Made by a program: the position numbers and the translations under genes. A stretch of 64,000 bases of DNA from Arthonia radiata (taxonomy: Eukaryota; Ascomycota; Arthoniomycetes; Arthoniales; Arthoniaceae): the NCBI GenBank assembly GCA_002989075.1, contig PSQN01000014.1, positions 1,284,593-1,348,592 on the forward strand, read 5' to 3'. Positions 44,797 through 55,342 of this stretch are shown piece by piece. Every line of letters begins with the position of its first letter. Within the stretch, counting starts at the first letter, position 1. The notes beneath the pieces are model-generated. The model saw nothing but the letters and a program-made list of their open reading frames with translations, had not been told where the DNA came from and searched no databases.

Positions 44797-45024
44797 CTCC
44801 GGCTTGGTATGGAGGGCTAAAGTGGCGCGCTCCTCAAGGGCAACGAGGTCGCGGATGTGAGCAACTTAATGCGATCGACGTGTCTCTCGATGATGTATTC
44901 AAATGATGACTTAACGTAATCGATTGCCACGTTCAATCTCGACGTGATAGATTGACTGCCACCACAAGATCTTCCAAACGATGCCAGAGATCGGTCGAAC
45001 TGTCAGGATACGTTATGATTACTG

Positions 45025-45092
45025 CTCGTTCGTTCGTTCGCTCGTTCGTGCGCTCGTTCGTTATTTCGCTCGTTCGCTCGCTCGTTTGTTCG
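45025..45092 (+). repeat. imperfect (TTCG/CTCG)n microsatellite
   Basis: About 68 bp of CGTT/CGCT tetranucleotides with a few interruptions. It ends about 150 bp before the MC6 start codon, in what is probably its 5' region. Confidence 0.9.
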
Positions 45093-45240
45093 ACAATGTC
45101 TATAAGTTTGTTGAGTGTCTTCGACCTCTTCATCGTTCTTGCGACACTCACGTACTAATTGACAGCGCCCCTGAACAGGTCAAGATCGCCGAGTTCAGCT
45201 TCGAGAGCGTATACACATACCACCATACTCACCGATCAAC

Positions 45241-45476
45241 ATGTGTCACGAAGTAACTGAACGATGCCGTGGGAGCTGCGGCGAGATCATGGTAGTCGCT
45301 ACTGCCTCCCAGCCGACGACGTAGCTAACATTGAATCGCAGGATGAATACTTAGTCAAGTGTAAAATAGCAGAACGACGGGATAACGGATGCTCTGCAGT
45401 CGTGCTAAGAGAAGTTCGCTCTAGCTCTACGTGCGATGACTATGTCGAGTGCGAGCGTCGCAAGCAAGAGCGCTAG
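45241..45476 (+). CDS. family MC member MC6, two exons, 61 aa
   Basis: Exon 1 45241-45291 (MCHEVTERCRGSCGEIM), intron 45292-45341 (50 nt, GTAGTC donor, GCTAAC branch, CGCAG acceptor), exon 2 45342-45476 (DEYLVKCKIAERRDNGCS, then STCDDYVECERRKQER). Short form without the long tail. The final Cys pair is C-x5-EC rather than C-x2-C. Confidence 0.8.
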
Positions 45477-46138
45477 GACTGTGAGCGCTGTCCCGATCTG
45501 ACTATCAAAGCAGCAAGTGGTGGGGGGGCGTGGAATGTGAGTCTGGTTATTCGGTGTGGCAAAGCCGCTGTCAATATGTCACAACAGACGAAGACACCGG
45601 TCAGCTTAAGCCAGATACCGCTCGCTGTATTCGACTTTCGGTGCGTAGGAGAAGCCTGCCTCCTCTGATGACGAGCATTTGAGAATTTTCAATGTATGTA
45701 GATATGCTCGGCAGAGTATGTCGAGCATTATTGATATCATGGTAATCCTGCGGGCAGCCATGCGCTGAACGCAGCTGGGCAGCCCGTGGTAGAGAACAGC
45801 AATCCAATTTATCTTCTTCACGGATTGCAGTTTTGGTTGTCTGTCTGAAACACATCGCAGCCTAGGTACCGTGACCGATACGTAAGGGTAGTGCGAGCGC
45901 TTGCACTTGGGCGCAGTTCGTAAACTGCAACGCCAAACGTTGCGCTGCAAACACTGCTTTTCCAAATTATTTCTAAGCCACTGCCAGACTTTTCTTACTT
46001 CCTGCACGCCCGCATCCAATGATCGGAGATCCGCGCATGCAGAACCACAAACCAACACTTGACATCAACCACGTCAAGAATAACGTGAACTGGTCTGTAC
46101 ATTCTCAAGTGTCACGCATTCGCGAGACAATAGCTGCG

Positions 46139-46416
46139 ATGTGCCCTGGCAGTTGCGGTAAGACCGTGGTAAGAACTTCTGGTCCAGGCAACGCTGTTTC
46201 AGAAAAGCAATCAAGCTGACGGTCGATGTGTAGGACCACAAGAACAACACATGTGGGAAGTGGATGGAAGTCCTCTTCCGTGACGGCTTCGTGGCTGACC
46301 GTATGTGCCCGGACTGGAGGCGAATGACACCTTATTCGAATTCCTTTTGCCTTATATGCCAAGACCAGGAGCGAAATGAGCGTGCTGCGCGCAACAACGA
46401 GAGGTCTAGCCGATGA
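46139..46416 (+). CDS. family MC member MC7, two exons, start uncertain
   Basis: Exon 1 ends MCPGSCGKTV at 46168 with donor GTAAGA; intron 46169-46233 (65 nt, GCTGAC branch); exon 2 46234-46416 reads DHKNNTCGKWMEVLFRDG, then RMCPDWRRMTP, FCLICQDQERNERAARNN. By alignment the usual N-terminal Met-Cys should lie about seven residues before CPGSCG. Here that stretch reads RETIAAM with no Cys. The frame is open upstream to a Met at 46019, which would add 40 residues. Confidence 0.65.
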
Positions 46417-47171
46417 ATCTCAATCTTCGAGGTCTTGGCTGGCCACAGTATGTCCAACGTTGATGCTGCGGAGAATCACAAGCTGACGTGAAAAGTCATA
46501 CGCGTGACTTCGGCATCGATAACACTTTGATCGTGACCGTTCAGCTGTCAAGAGTCTTGGAATTTGGATGTCTTGCAAGATGACTTTCCAGAATGGCAGT
46601 GGGAGGAGCAGAAGTGGTTGGCTTTGGCTTCATGAAATACCCTTCATTGAAGGTAACGCAATTCGGATTTCTATGAGTAGCTTGAGCGCGAAGCAGCCGA
46701 GGAGACCATGGTTGGAGGAACGTAAACGTAGCTCCAATGCTTGAAACTATCAGTACCGATTCTCGTCAATTGAGCCATCCGTCATGTTAATATGCGGCAG
46801 TCGTACTTCATGAGCGATCCCAGACGTGGTGACCAAGAGGCGTTCGACGTTCCAATCTGTTGCCTCGCCACCATTGTTAGGCAGCCAGCCTGCTAGCACT
46901 GCTTCAAAAGAGTGCGACCTTGATTAATATCGGGAAAGGCTGTGCTGCAATTCTGCCTCTAATTTCGTGCGTTTGTAGGCCCAACAGTTAAGTCGACGCC
47001 ACTTGTTACCAAACGCCTCGAAGAAGCTGTTCAAAACAATCGAGATCAACAGCTGTTTGTTGCGCTTCCTCCATCACTTCGCAAGTTCGACGATTCTTGC
47101 AGGCCATCATCACAACTCATCGCAAGTTTGTCGTAACAACAATTCAGACAAAATCATCCAGAAATATCATC

Positions 47172-47417
47172 ATGTGCATGGTGCGCGACTATATCTGTCC
47201 AGGGGGCTGCTTCCGCATTCTGGTAATGGCTAAATGCAGGCTTTGAGCGCATTGGACATTCGCTAACCCTCGCCGATAGCATACACGCATTGATACGTGC
47301 GGCGCTGCCAGAGCGCGTGGGATTGAATATACCAGCTGCGAAGCCACGCGGTACAGGACTGGTTACTGGTCATCAAGATGCACCGAGTGCGACGAACGTG
47401 GGCGTCGTGGGCGCTAG
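47172..47417 (+). CDS. family MC member MC8, two exons, 62 aa
   Basis: Exon 1 47172-47222 (MCMVRDYICPGGCFRIL), intron 47223-47279 (57 nt, GTAATG donor, GCTAAC branch, GATAG acceptor), exon 2 47280-47417 (HTRIDTCGAARARG, IEYTSCEATRYRTGYW, RCTECDERGRRGR). The Y-T-x-C-E step corresponds to the YI-x-EC of MC2/MC3. If the intron is not removed the frame ends seven codons later, which is why a simple ORF scan misses this gene. Confidence 0.8.
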
Positions 47418-48572
47418 GAAGACAGCGGGCGTGAGGGTGGAGCACCTCTGCGAGAGAGAATGGAGGTACTGAGGGTCCTTGCGGATATGTCGAGGATACC
47501 TGAAAAGGCAGCCACCAGTGCTCGTTCAGAAGAGCAAGAAGGATACCCCAGTCGGAGCTCGCTCTCGGAAGGGGCTTGGATCCATCAGTCAGGGTCTTCA
47601 GCAGGACTTCGAATACCATGAGTGCCAGTGACATGGCCTTTTACTCGATAGAAGATACCACGCCAACGCTCCATAAAACGACGTCAATCCTTAGAACCTG
47701 GCCATAACCATCATTCTGTCTTCGGAATGTATAGCAGGCCCATGTTATGCACAGTGCAGCAAAGATCTGTATTCAAGCGTGGTGGCCGCCTAGGCGCAGA
47801 AGCCACACGAGAAACGTCGTCGTATTAAGTGTATACTGGACTTGCCTGTCGCTTGTAGCAGCGGGCGTGATCTCTTCGCTATAGCCAGCGCCGATTCCAC
47901 TTTAATCTCCCACAAGGCCATAAATCAAACAATTGAGGCTTGTGCATCTTTACATCTGCGCTTATACCTCACATCTTCACCACCGCCTCTCATGATGCCT
48001 GGAAAGCTGTCTGAAGACTCCCGGACAATGTACGTTCACAAGAAGCGGGAGGCTCGACATTCGCATACCCTTTGCCCAATCAAAATAGCCGACATACAGC
48101 AGCCGACAAGGTTGCCTCGCCCCAGCATCGAAACGTGTGCTGCATCACAATACCCTGGAGCCACCAGTGCGGAGCAACGTCCCGGACGCAGGACTTCTAG
48201 ACTACAACACAATCAGTGATCGCCGATGCTGAAAGACGATTGTGAACGAGGGCGTCTCCGCAGCCACCTGTCGACGCTGCCGCGGAGCCATTGAGCGGGC
48301 CAACCCGCAATATGCGACCGAAAGCGAGGGCCTGCTCAGGATGGGCCGAATTGCAGCCGATATTCACGTTGGGGAGCAGTAGCTTTCGCAAGAGGTGATA
48401 CAGATTGCGACTAGACGTTTCCGGAAAACAAGGTCAGTGTGATGGAGACGGAAGATCGAAGGAACGAAGGTCGATATCGAAAACATCAAGTCGAAAATCA
48501 CAAGGTTGTGTTAGGTTTATGCGGACGTAGGGAAGCTGCGCTCCGCGGTCCGTGCCATTGCTCAGAGGATCT
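47418..48572. other. intergenic; possible MC relic near 48.26-48.38 kb
   Basis: No complete gene. After a CTCCGCAG acceptor-like site the frame at about 48256 reads TCRRCRGAIERANPQYA to a TAG at about 48382, reminiscent of the MC C-x2-C plus charged tail. I found no phase-compatible first exon, so it may be a remnant. Confidence 0.35.
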
Positions 48573-51167
48573 TCATGGACTATGCTCGCCTATATTTTCA
48601 TTTTGACAATGATGATGATCCTCGGTTGATGTTACAGCTCCAGCTTCTATCGTCTTCGGTTGTCCGTGATCACCAAGACGACGTCGACGAAGCCCACGGC
48701 TGCCTTGCGACCCTAGCACCGCTCGAGCCAAGGTCTCTTGTGCGGACGAGCTCTCATCTTGAAGCAGTGCCATTGGGATACCGAGAAGATTCCCGGCAAC
48801 GAGCTTGTTGACATGTCGAACCATTGCTCGAAGAGAGAATGGATTCCTCTGCCTCGCAACGCGGTTCGTACGCTCTGAAGATTTGTAGTGAGGATCAAAA
48901 AGTACCTGAAGACGATACCGCACAGCAAGGCGTAGTACGCTCCGATCTATTTGCAAGCCGTGTCTTTGCAGTGACTGAAGAAGTCGGATACCTCGGTCCC
49001 ACTGGGTCAAATGGTCGTAAGGCGTGGAGACGGCGTCGTCAGCGCTCGTGAGAGCATTCGAGTGTACTGGCTGTAGAGGCAAAGATGGAGACAATCTGCT
49101 TGTCTTTGGGACGTTTTGGCCCAGGGTCTTGAAGCCCCACTCAACGATGGCGCGCTGCTTAGCTGGGGTGAATATCAGCGCGAGCCCGTTTTCACTTGGA
49201 CGGCGCGGTCGAAAGCGTTGAATGCGCCGAAGCGTCTGCTCCTTTTCGAGCAGTGTGTCTGGGCTCAGATCTTCAAGCACGGAAGCTCGCGCATCCCCTG
49301 GAATTTCGTGAGTTGTGTACAGTGTCGCAAGCTGCATAGACAAGGATTCAAGCTCTCCTATTCGACCTTGCATGCCGTAATAAGTCAAGACCTGGCGCCA
49401 TGAGTAGAAAGGGATCCGACCGCCTGCGCCGAGAATCTTCAGCCACATACGCGTCAATAACGCGAGATGGTCATCTTCGCGAGCTCTAGAGCGTATAATA
49501 GGTGTTTTTCCTGGAAATCGAGAATGCAAGAGCATGAAGAAGGACTTGTTGATGGTTTGTTCCGTGATTGTGACCTGCTGGGCAATCATCTCATCAAGAA
49601 TGGTCAAGATCATTGGCCAGTTCTTCTTTAGCAAGAGACCACGCAACAGTATGTTCCATGCCTGCTCAGATGGCTTTTGATAAAGCACGGTCAGCACAGT
49701 GAGGGTTCGGTGCAGCTGTCTCCAGTCTCGGCTTTGCATGTACTGCTCGAGAAGGCGCAGCTGCAAAAGGCGGTCGTCGTACACTTCGGGATGTAGATCA
49801 CTTTCAACCACGGCTTCAAACATTGACTGATTTCGGTCGAAAGCAAGACGCTGCATGAGTTTGTTGTACATGCGATCTTCGATGACGACGCCTTCGTCCT
49901 TGAGTCGCTGGAAGTATTGCACAAGATCGCTGACAGTCTTGCAGCGTACTGCAAGTTCTCGCATGGCCTCGATACCAAGCAGCTGAAAGTTGAAGCTGAC
50001 CAGACCCGTGATAATGAAGTTGACTGAAAACGCTCGAGTCGCGAATGCTCGCGCAGCTGTTTCATCGCTGATGGTCTTCCGCTTGCTCTCATCATTAATC
50101 GCCGCTTCGTCAATCGACTTGTCGTGTGCGCTACTAGCTCTCGCCCCAGCCATAGATGCAAGGGGAGCAGCAAGAGAGCGACTTATCTTTGCGAGACTGC
50201 TCCTGAAAATTTCGAAGGTCTCCTGATCGCTAAACAGAGCGATGTGCTTTGCTAGAGGCTCAACCTCTGTGGTCGTTTCCGGCAAGTCTCCATGCCTGAC
50301 CAGAAAGTGATGAAACGACAAGGCCTCTTTGTAAAGGTCTCGCTTGCAAAGCTCTGGAATGAGCCAACCGTAAGTATCACGATCGACGTGGCGCAAAAGG
50401 ACGAGCTTGAAAACGTTCAGTGACTCAGCTGAGGATAACGCTGGCTCCAGAAGCTCCCTCAGCGAGCCCTTGACGGTGAAAGACGGCCGAGAAACCCTCA
50501 TGCGTCTTGCCCAATCGGGCGCACGTTTTGGCTCTGACTTCAATACTGGCGCAAGTAGCTCCACGTAAAATCTACTCCACCAGTGGCCAGTTGCCCGAGC
50601 CTGTTCATTCGCCAGTGCCCAGACTTGTTCTCGGAATATCTTGTCGTCTGCAGCGGCGGCGAGAAATTTGGTCCAGAATGTATCAGCCACTACGCCCCTG
50701 GTAGGCACGGCCACCGCCCTTCTTTTCATGCCGTGAAAGATATCTCTTGCTCCATTGTCACCGTGAATTCGCTGCCGAAACTCCAGCAGCTCTATCCACA
50801 ATGTGATGTTTGATCTGTAGATGCTCTGATCGACAAGCAAAATCGAATCAGTAGAGGGCTCGTGATTGACGTCGGATTGAGCTTCGAGGTCTTGAAAACT
50901 ATTGATAGCAGTCTTCACCGCCGGATGCGCGACTGTCTTCGGTGTTGAGGTATGCCCTGATGAGCTTCTAGGTCTCGGTGCTACATCATCAAAGCTGATA
51001 AGGGTGCTTGCGAGCCTGGCATCGCTTCGACTGTTCAGCCAGGACGACGTGAGGAAGGACGGGGGTTGTCGCTGTATACGAGCTCCGCAGGGTGCAGGTC
51101 GCACAACCAAGGTGTGGCAACATTTGAAGCTGCCTCCATTATGGCCGCGGAAAGCAGTTCGCATCAA
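48573..51167 (-). CDS. mitochondrial pentatricopeptide-repeat (PPR) protein, 864 aa
   Basis: Single-exon gene. The first about 55 residues are Arg/Ser-rich and nearly free of acidic residues (MMRTAFRGHNGGSFKCC... RLASTLISFDD), a typical matrix presequence. The body consists of helical pairs of PPR type, clearest at VSDLVQYFQRLKDEGVVIED, YNKLMQRLAFDR, AWNILLRGLLLKKNWPMIL and WRQVLTYYGMQGRIGELESL. Fungal PPR proteins bind organellar RNA and control processing or translation. I cannot say which mitochondrial transcript this one serves. The C-terminal 100 residues are basic. Confidence 0.85.
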   Translation of the reverse strand: MMRTAFRGHNGGSFKCCHTLVVRPAPCGARIQRQPPSFLTSSWLNSRSDARLASTLISFDDVAPRPRSSSGHTSTPKTVAHPAVKTAINSFQDLEAQSDVNHEPSTDSILLVDQSIYRSNITLWIELLEFRQRIHGDNGARDIFHGMKRRAVAVPTRGVVADTFWTKFLAAAADDKIFREQVWALANEQARATGHWWSRFYVELLAPVLKSEPKRAPDWARRMRVSRPSFTVKGSLRELLEPALSSAESLNVFKLVLLRHVDRDTYGWLIPELCKRDLYKEALSFHHFLVRHGDLPETTTEVEPLAKHIALFSDQETFEIFRSSLAKISRSLAAPLASMAGARASSAHDKSIDEAAINDESKRKTISDETAARAFATRAFSVNFIITGLVSFNFQLLGIEAMRELAVRCKTVSDLVQYFQRLKDEGVVIEDRMYNKLMQRLAFDRNQSMFEAVVESDLHPEVYDDRLLQLRLLEQYMQSRDWRQLHRTLTVLTVLYQKPSEQAWNILLRGLLLKKNWPMILTILDEMIAQQVTITEQTINKSFFMLLHSRFPGKTPIIRSRAREDDHLALLTRMWLKILGAGGRIPFYSWRQVLTYYGMQGRIGELESLSMQLATLYTTHEIPGDARASVLEDLSPDTLLEKEQTLRRIQRFRPRRPSENGLALIFTPAKQRAIVEWGFKTLGQNVPKTSRLSPSLPLQPVHSNALTSADDAVSTPYDHLTQWDRGIRLLQSLQRHGLQIDRSVLRLAVRYRLQVLFDPHYKSSERTNRVARQRNPFSLRAMVRHVNKLVAGNLLGIPMALLQDESSSAQETLARAVLGSQGSRGLRRRRLGDHGQPKTIEAGAVTSTEDHHHCQNENIGEHSP

Positions 51168-51355
51168 CTCATAGGAAGTAGTCGGTCAGTAAACAAGTAA
51201 GGATCCATCCCTTGCGTGGAAAGAGCTATCACGCTATCCACAGGCTAAATCGCCGCTTGCGGCAAAATACGAGTTTCGATCTTGGCAGAGACCTCAAGCT
51301 TCATCGTCTCCTTGTCTTGTTGCCATTGAACCCTGACAGCACAGCACAAGTCAAC

Positions 51356-51834
51356 ATGCGTCCTACTCTAGCTCGTCGGTATGTCAGACAGTCATCACAG
51401 CATGCGGGCTTCATCATTCGTTACTGAGGTCTGAAGCAAGAGCTGACCAGTATTAAACAGCTGGGGCTTCGTCTTCCGAGAAAACAACGTTCCGCATTAT
51501 CAGCGCCTATTCCAACGTCACGACGGCGTAAGACAATGGCAAAAGGTCATATACTTCCACATTAATACCGAACATCGTGAGCGGCACAAGACGCAAATGT
51601 CGCCCATGGATATCAGATGCTCATGTGAGACGACAACTGGCTGACCGCGTCTGCAGACTCCCAAGAGCCGATACATGCTCGTTCCCTTTTACTGCCTACA
51701 ATGGTTCACTTTTAGCGGTACGCATGCGTGCGCTCCCCATCGAATGCTCAATATTGACTGACAACACTGAAGGCGCGATGTGGATGATGGGCCGCATGGT
51801 GCTTGGACACAAGACATGGTGGGGTGAAGGATAG
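51356..51834 (+). CDS. cytochrome c oxidase subunit VIIa-like protein, 76 aa, four exons
   Basis: Exons 51356-51378, 51461-51545, 51657-51717 and 51773-51834; all phases agree and each intron has a good donor (GTATGT, GTCATA, GTACGC) and a TGAC-type branch. Product: MRPTLARRWGFVFRENNVPH, a basic middle (QRHDGVRQWQKTPKSRY), one membrane span around MLVPFYCLQWFTFSGAMWMM and the ending GRMVLGHKTWWGEG. The VPxYQxxFQ...MxRMVLGHKTWW pattern is, to my recollection, that of fungal COX subunit VIIa (inner mitochondrial membrane). The gene itself is well supported; the subunit name is less certain. Confidence 0.68.
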
Positions 51835-52092
51835 ACCGCTCGCTTTAATAGAAGGTCTGCAGGATGAACGGTACAATCAACACAACAGGCACAATCACGG
51901 AAGGCCCAATGAGGCGGAGACGCCGTTGTACAGCATAGAGTATGGAATGACAAGGAAAGCGCGCGGTTCCCACGTCGTTCTGATGTTGCAATCTGTCTCA
52001 CTGGATGCTGTCTATGTGCAAGGATTATATCTTACATGCTCGACACGACTTTGAAGGCATCAAGTACCGCCAGGACTTACAATGGCACCGAC

Positions 52093-53581
52093 TCAGCCGC
52101 GTTTCGTCTGCTTTTTCGCGCCTTTCCTCAAGTCTTGCGCTCTTTCTTTCTCGAGCGCTTTCCGCTGCTCCTCAGCGCTTAGACCCCTCAACCTCTTGTC
52201 GCGCTCCTCTCTCTTGTCCTTGTCCGCCGCAGCCTTCCTTTCTTCGGCAGCCTCGGTCTCAAACTTCGTCTTAATCTTCTTCCGCTCTTCCTCCCGGGTC
52301 GTCCTAACTCGTTTTATAGCCTCCGGACGGTAGTGCGCAACATGGGCGAGCTGGTCGGGCAAGCGCAAGAAGTACTTGAAGATCGCCTCAGTACTCTCGT
52401 ACTGGTTGTCAGACGGTAGACGCAAGCATAGCGAGAGGCGCTTGCGAGGTACAACATCATTCAGCCTGTGCGGAGTCAGTACTGATCTAATTATTAGGTC
52501 AGAGCTCCACTTACTTCTTGGGTTGATCGATTGGCATATCACTAATAATGAGTGACTCAAACTGCTTCTCACCAGCGCTCTCTATCGCTTTGATCAAATC
52601 CGGGGTCAGCAATGACTCTGCCACTTCCGCGCTCTCGCTCATCAACGTCGCCCACTGCGGTAACCTCTGGTGATCTTTCGTCGTCGTCAAGCTCAGATCG
52701 TATCGCTCCTCGCGTAATCGCTTCATAAGATCCTTGCTCACGACAGCAAAGACAAAGCCATCGAACGAAGACTTGAAGTCTTTCTTGGCAGCCGCTTTCT
52801 GGTCAGGCGTGGGTGGCTCGAGTCCCTTCTCTGACACCTTTGCTCCAAGCAGCGGTGCAAGATCGGCCTCCTTACCATCGAACACGTAGCTTGTCGCTTC
52901 CATGCGCTCTTTTGGGACGGGCTGGCCTTCAAAAAAGAATGCGAGAGCTTCTTCGCCAAATCGCGCCGGGGGGTTGTGACGCCGTAAGAGCGTAAGCTTG
53001 ATGTCTGTGAATGCAACGTTCTGTCGTCCCGTCGCATAGGTCGCAAACTCGATCGCAGTCTTCTGTTTCATGCAGTCCATAAGGTCATCAGAGCCCTTGC
53101 CAGCGCCATCACTGCCGCCATATTTCGGCAGCTTTTCAAACCCGACAAGCGCGTATTCCGAGTCGATGATCGGCTTGAACACGGAGGCCCAAGCTTTGGC
53201 TTTTCTGCGGTTGGCTTTCGAACCCCAGAGGTGAATGAGGACAAGCGCCAGTAGGAATGGTAAGAGGAACAGCTCTGAGTAGAAGTCGGCGAGCGTTACT
53301 CGCTCCCATACTCGGTACCACTTGGTGTATGGTTTTGCAAGACCAGGTTGCCCGACTCCTGGTGTGGTCTGAGCAGAATCTGCGACAGAGCTTGAAGCAG
53401 CATTAAGGACAGAGGATACCGGAGAAGGCTGCGGCGCACCCGCGAAATCGGCAAAGTCTATGGTCGATTAGTTACGAGGGCATTTGAGAGTGGAAGCGGG
53501 CTTCAGACCTGCATCTTCAGGCGTGGCAGCCGGGTTCTTCGGGGCATTGCCGCCCAGAAGACTCTTCAGCAGTCCTGACAT
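52093..53581 (-). CDS. CCDC47-family ER membrane protein (DUF1682), 462 aa, three exons
   Basis: Exons (minus) 53581-53509, 53457-52515 and 52465-52093. N-terminus MSGLLKSLLGGNAPKNP, then an acidic DFADFAG stretch and Ser/Thr-rich lumen-like region, one membrane helix (SELFLLPFLLALVLIHLWG), and a cytosolic domain with DSEYALVGFEKLPKYGG, DLSLTTTKDHQRLPQWATLM and SLIISDMPIDQPKKLND. The C-terminal 80 residues are a highly charged Lys/Glu coiled coil (ERKKIKTKFETEAAEERK) ending KGAKKQTKRG, as in CCDC47, which in animals is part of the PAT chaperone complex at the ER translocon and binds ribosomes. The fungal role is by homology. Confidence 0.9.
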
Positions 53582-53837
53582 TGTGTGCTCGAAGTGAGCA
53601 AGCCGGAGACGTAAGCTACAAGTTGAGACGAAGCGAATATTGCGCCTTTCCGCCAAGAAGCTGTCAAAAAGGCTTGGCGCTTAGTTTTCCTCGGCGCTAC
53701 CTCCACGCCTCCCTGCCATTTTTATCCATAGCGTGTACGCAGTACAAATATATGAAGCCAGCGTGGCAGGTATGACCTAGTGAGTCTATGAAAGCCAGAC
53801 GAAAGCGCACCCCACACAGCCTGAGTCGAGATAATAT

Positions 53838-54726
53838 CTACCACTCGTACTGGCCGGCTCCAGTCAAGAACTTCCCATGCTCTTCATCCCTATCGCCATT
53901 CAGTATCCGCACCATCGGCACCGCGCCCTCACTCGTCGGCTTTGCACCGTTCTTCGCCTGATTATACGGACCCAGGTTTGAAACCGTGAATCCCGGGCAA
54001 TAGGCAAACACCTTGAAGCCGTCCACGCCGAGCTCGACAATCTGACAAGCTGTGATCATATTCAAAGCAGACTTGCTTGCACGATACTGCGGCTCGTTGA
54101 TTTTGTACATGGGCGAGGTAAGGTCTAGGCGTCTTGCAATGATACCTGCGCCGGAGCTGACGTTGATGATTCTGGGCGTGCCTAGAGACTTCTTCAGGAG
54201 CGGTGCGAAGTGTTCGACAGTCATTAGAGGGCCTGTCGCATTTGTTTGGAAGCACTGCGACATCTGCTGCCCCAGCGTCCCGGTTGGCATCGCAATGGCG
54301 GCATTGTTAACAAGTGCATCCAGCCTGAGGCGTTGAGTAAGCAAGCGTGACACGTAGGCATGAATTGTAAGTATGAAATACTGATGCGAAGCGTGGTGTA
54401 ACGTACCTCCCATGCTCACTCTCGACGGCTTTCGCTGCTGCGATGATGGACTCCTCGCTCGCGACGTCCAATGGCAACAACTCAACGATACCTGGATGCT
54501 GCAGCGACTGGAGATCTCTCACGGCGTTGTCGCCTTTCTCTACGGAACGGCTTCCTAGGAGCACGTGTTTGGATGCATCTTGGATCAGCTGTGATGCAAG
54601 CTCGGAGCCGATTCCGGCATTTCCTGAACGTTTTTGTCAACCAGGACAGTTTGAGACGAGCAGAAGCTTCTTGACCAGCGGGAATATACCTCCAGTGACT
54701 AGAATGATGCTCCTAAGGGAGGCCAT
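53838..54726 (-). CDS. short-chain dehydrogenase/reductase, 246 aa, three exons
   Basis: Exons (minus) 54726-54690, 54623-54407 and 54324-53838. The NAD(P) site is split by intron 1: LVTGG|NAGIGSELASQ. NNAA follows at DALVNNAAIAMPTG, the catalytic Ser in IINVSSGAG, and Tyr-x3-Lys in YRASKSALNM. Ends FLTGAGQYEW. Classical SDR of carbonyl-reductase-like type; substrate unknown. Its start codon is 617 bp from that of the other SDR, which is divergent, but the two are not close in sequence, so they are not recent duplicates. Confidence 0.88.
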
Positions 54727-55342
54727 GAAAACAAGTGCGAGTGGCGTCTCTGGAGCCAGTAAAATCGGGCATATGCCCTTTAAGTACATGCATGGCCTTT
54801 CTTATGTCCGCTCTCCGATTACTAAAATTTCGCATAGCTGGGGTTCCGGTCTGAAGTAATGATGCCTCTGCTCTCATCCTGCAGCAACCGAAGAAGATTA
54901 GCGAAAAGCCGCCGCTGCTTCCCGCGACTTGATTGGCTCTTTTGCGAGGTTCTCCCGCGCTAACGTTCCATACCTAGACTTCATGTCCACACTTCTTCAC
55001 TTTATTTCTGCCCATAAGCAAGCTTCAAGTCATACTCTGACGGCTCGTGAGTACCATCATGCCCGTATTTACACCTTTGCGCCGTGCTGAGGTGAGATCT
55101 GGAGCGGAGGTAAGCGGTGCATGCGCTCGAAACGCCGGATACGGGACGTACCGACGAACCTTTGCTTGGAAATGAGGCCTTCGATCCCGTTTACGTTGAT
55201 AAGCACGACATGTGTTGGCGTGACAAGATGAAAGCTGAATCGTCTATATAAAGCGTAGAAACAGTGCTCCCAGTAGGTGTCAGCAGCAAGCGGAACGATT
55301 CTCAAATTTGAAGTATCCGCGATAAGAAAGTCTCGTTCAAAA

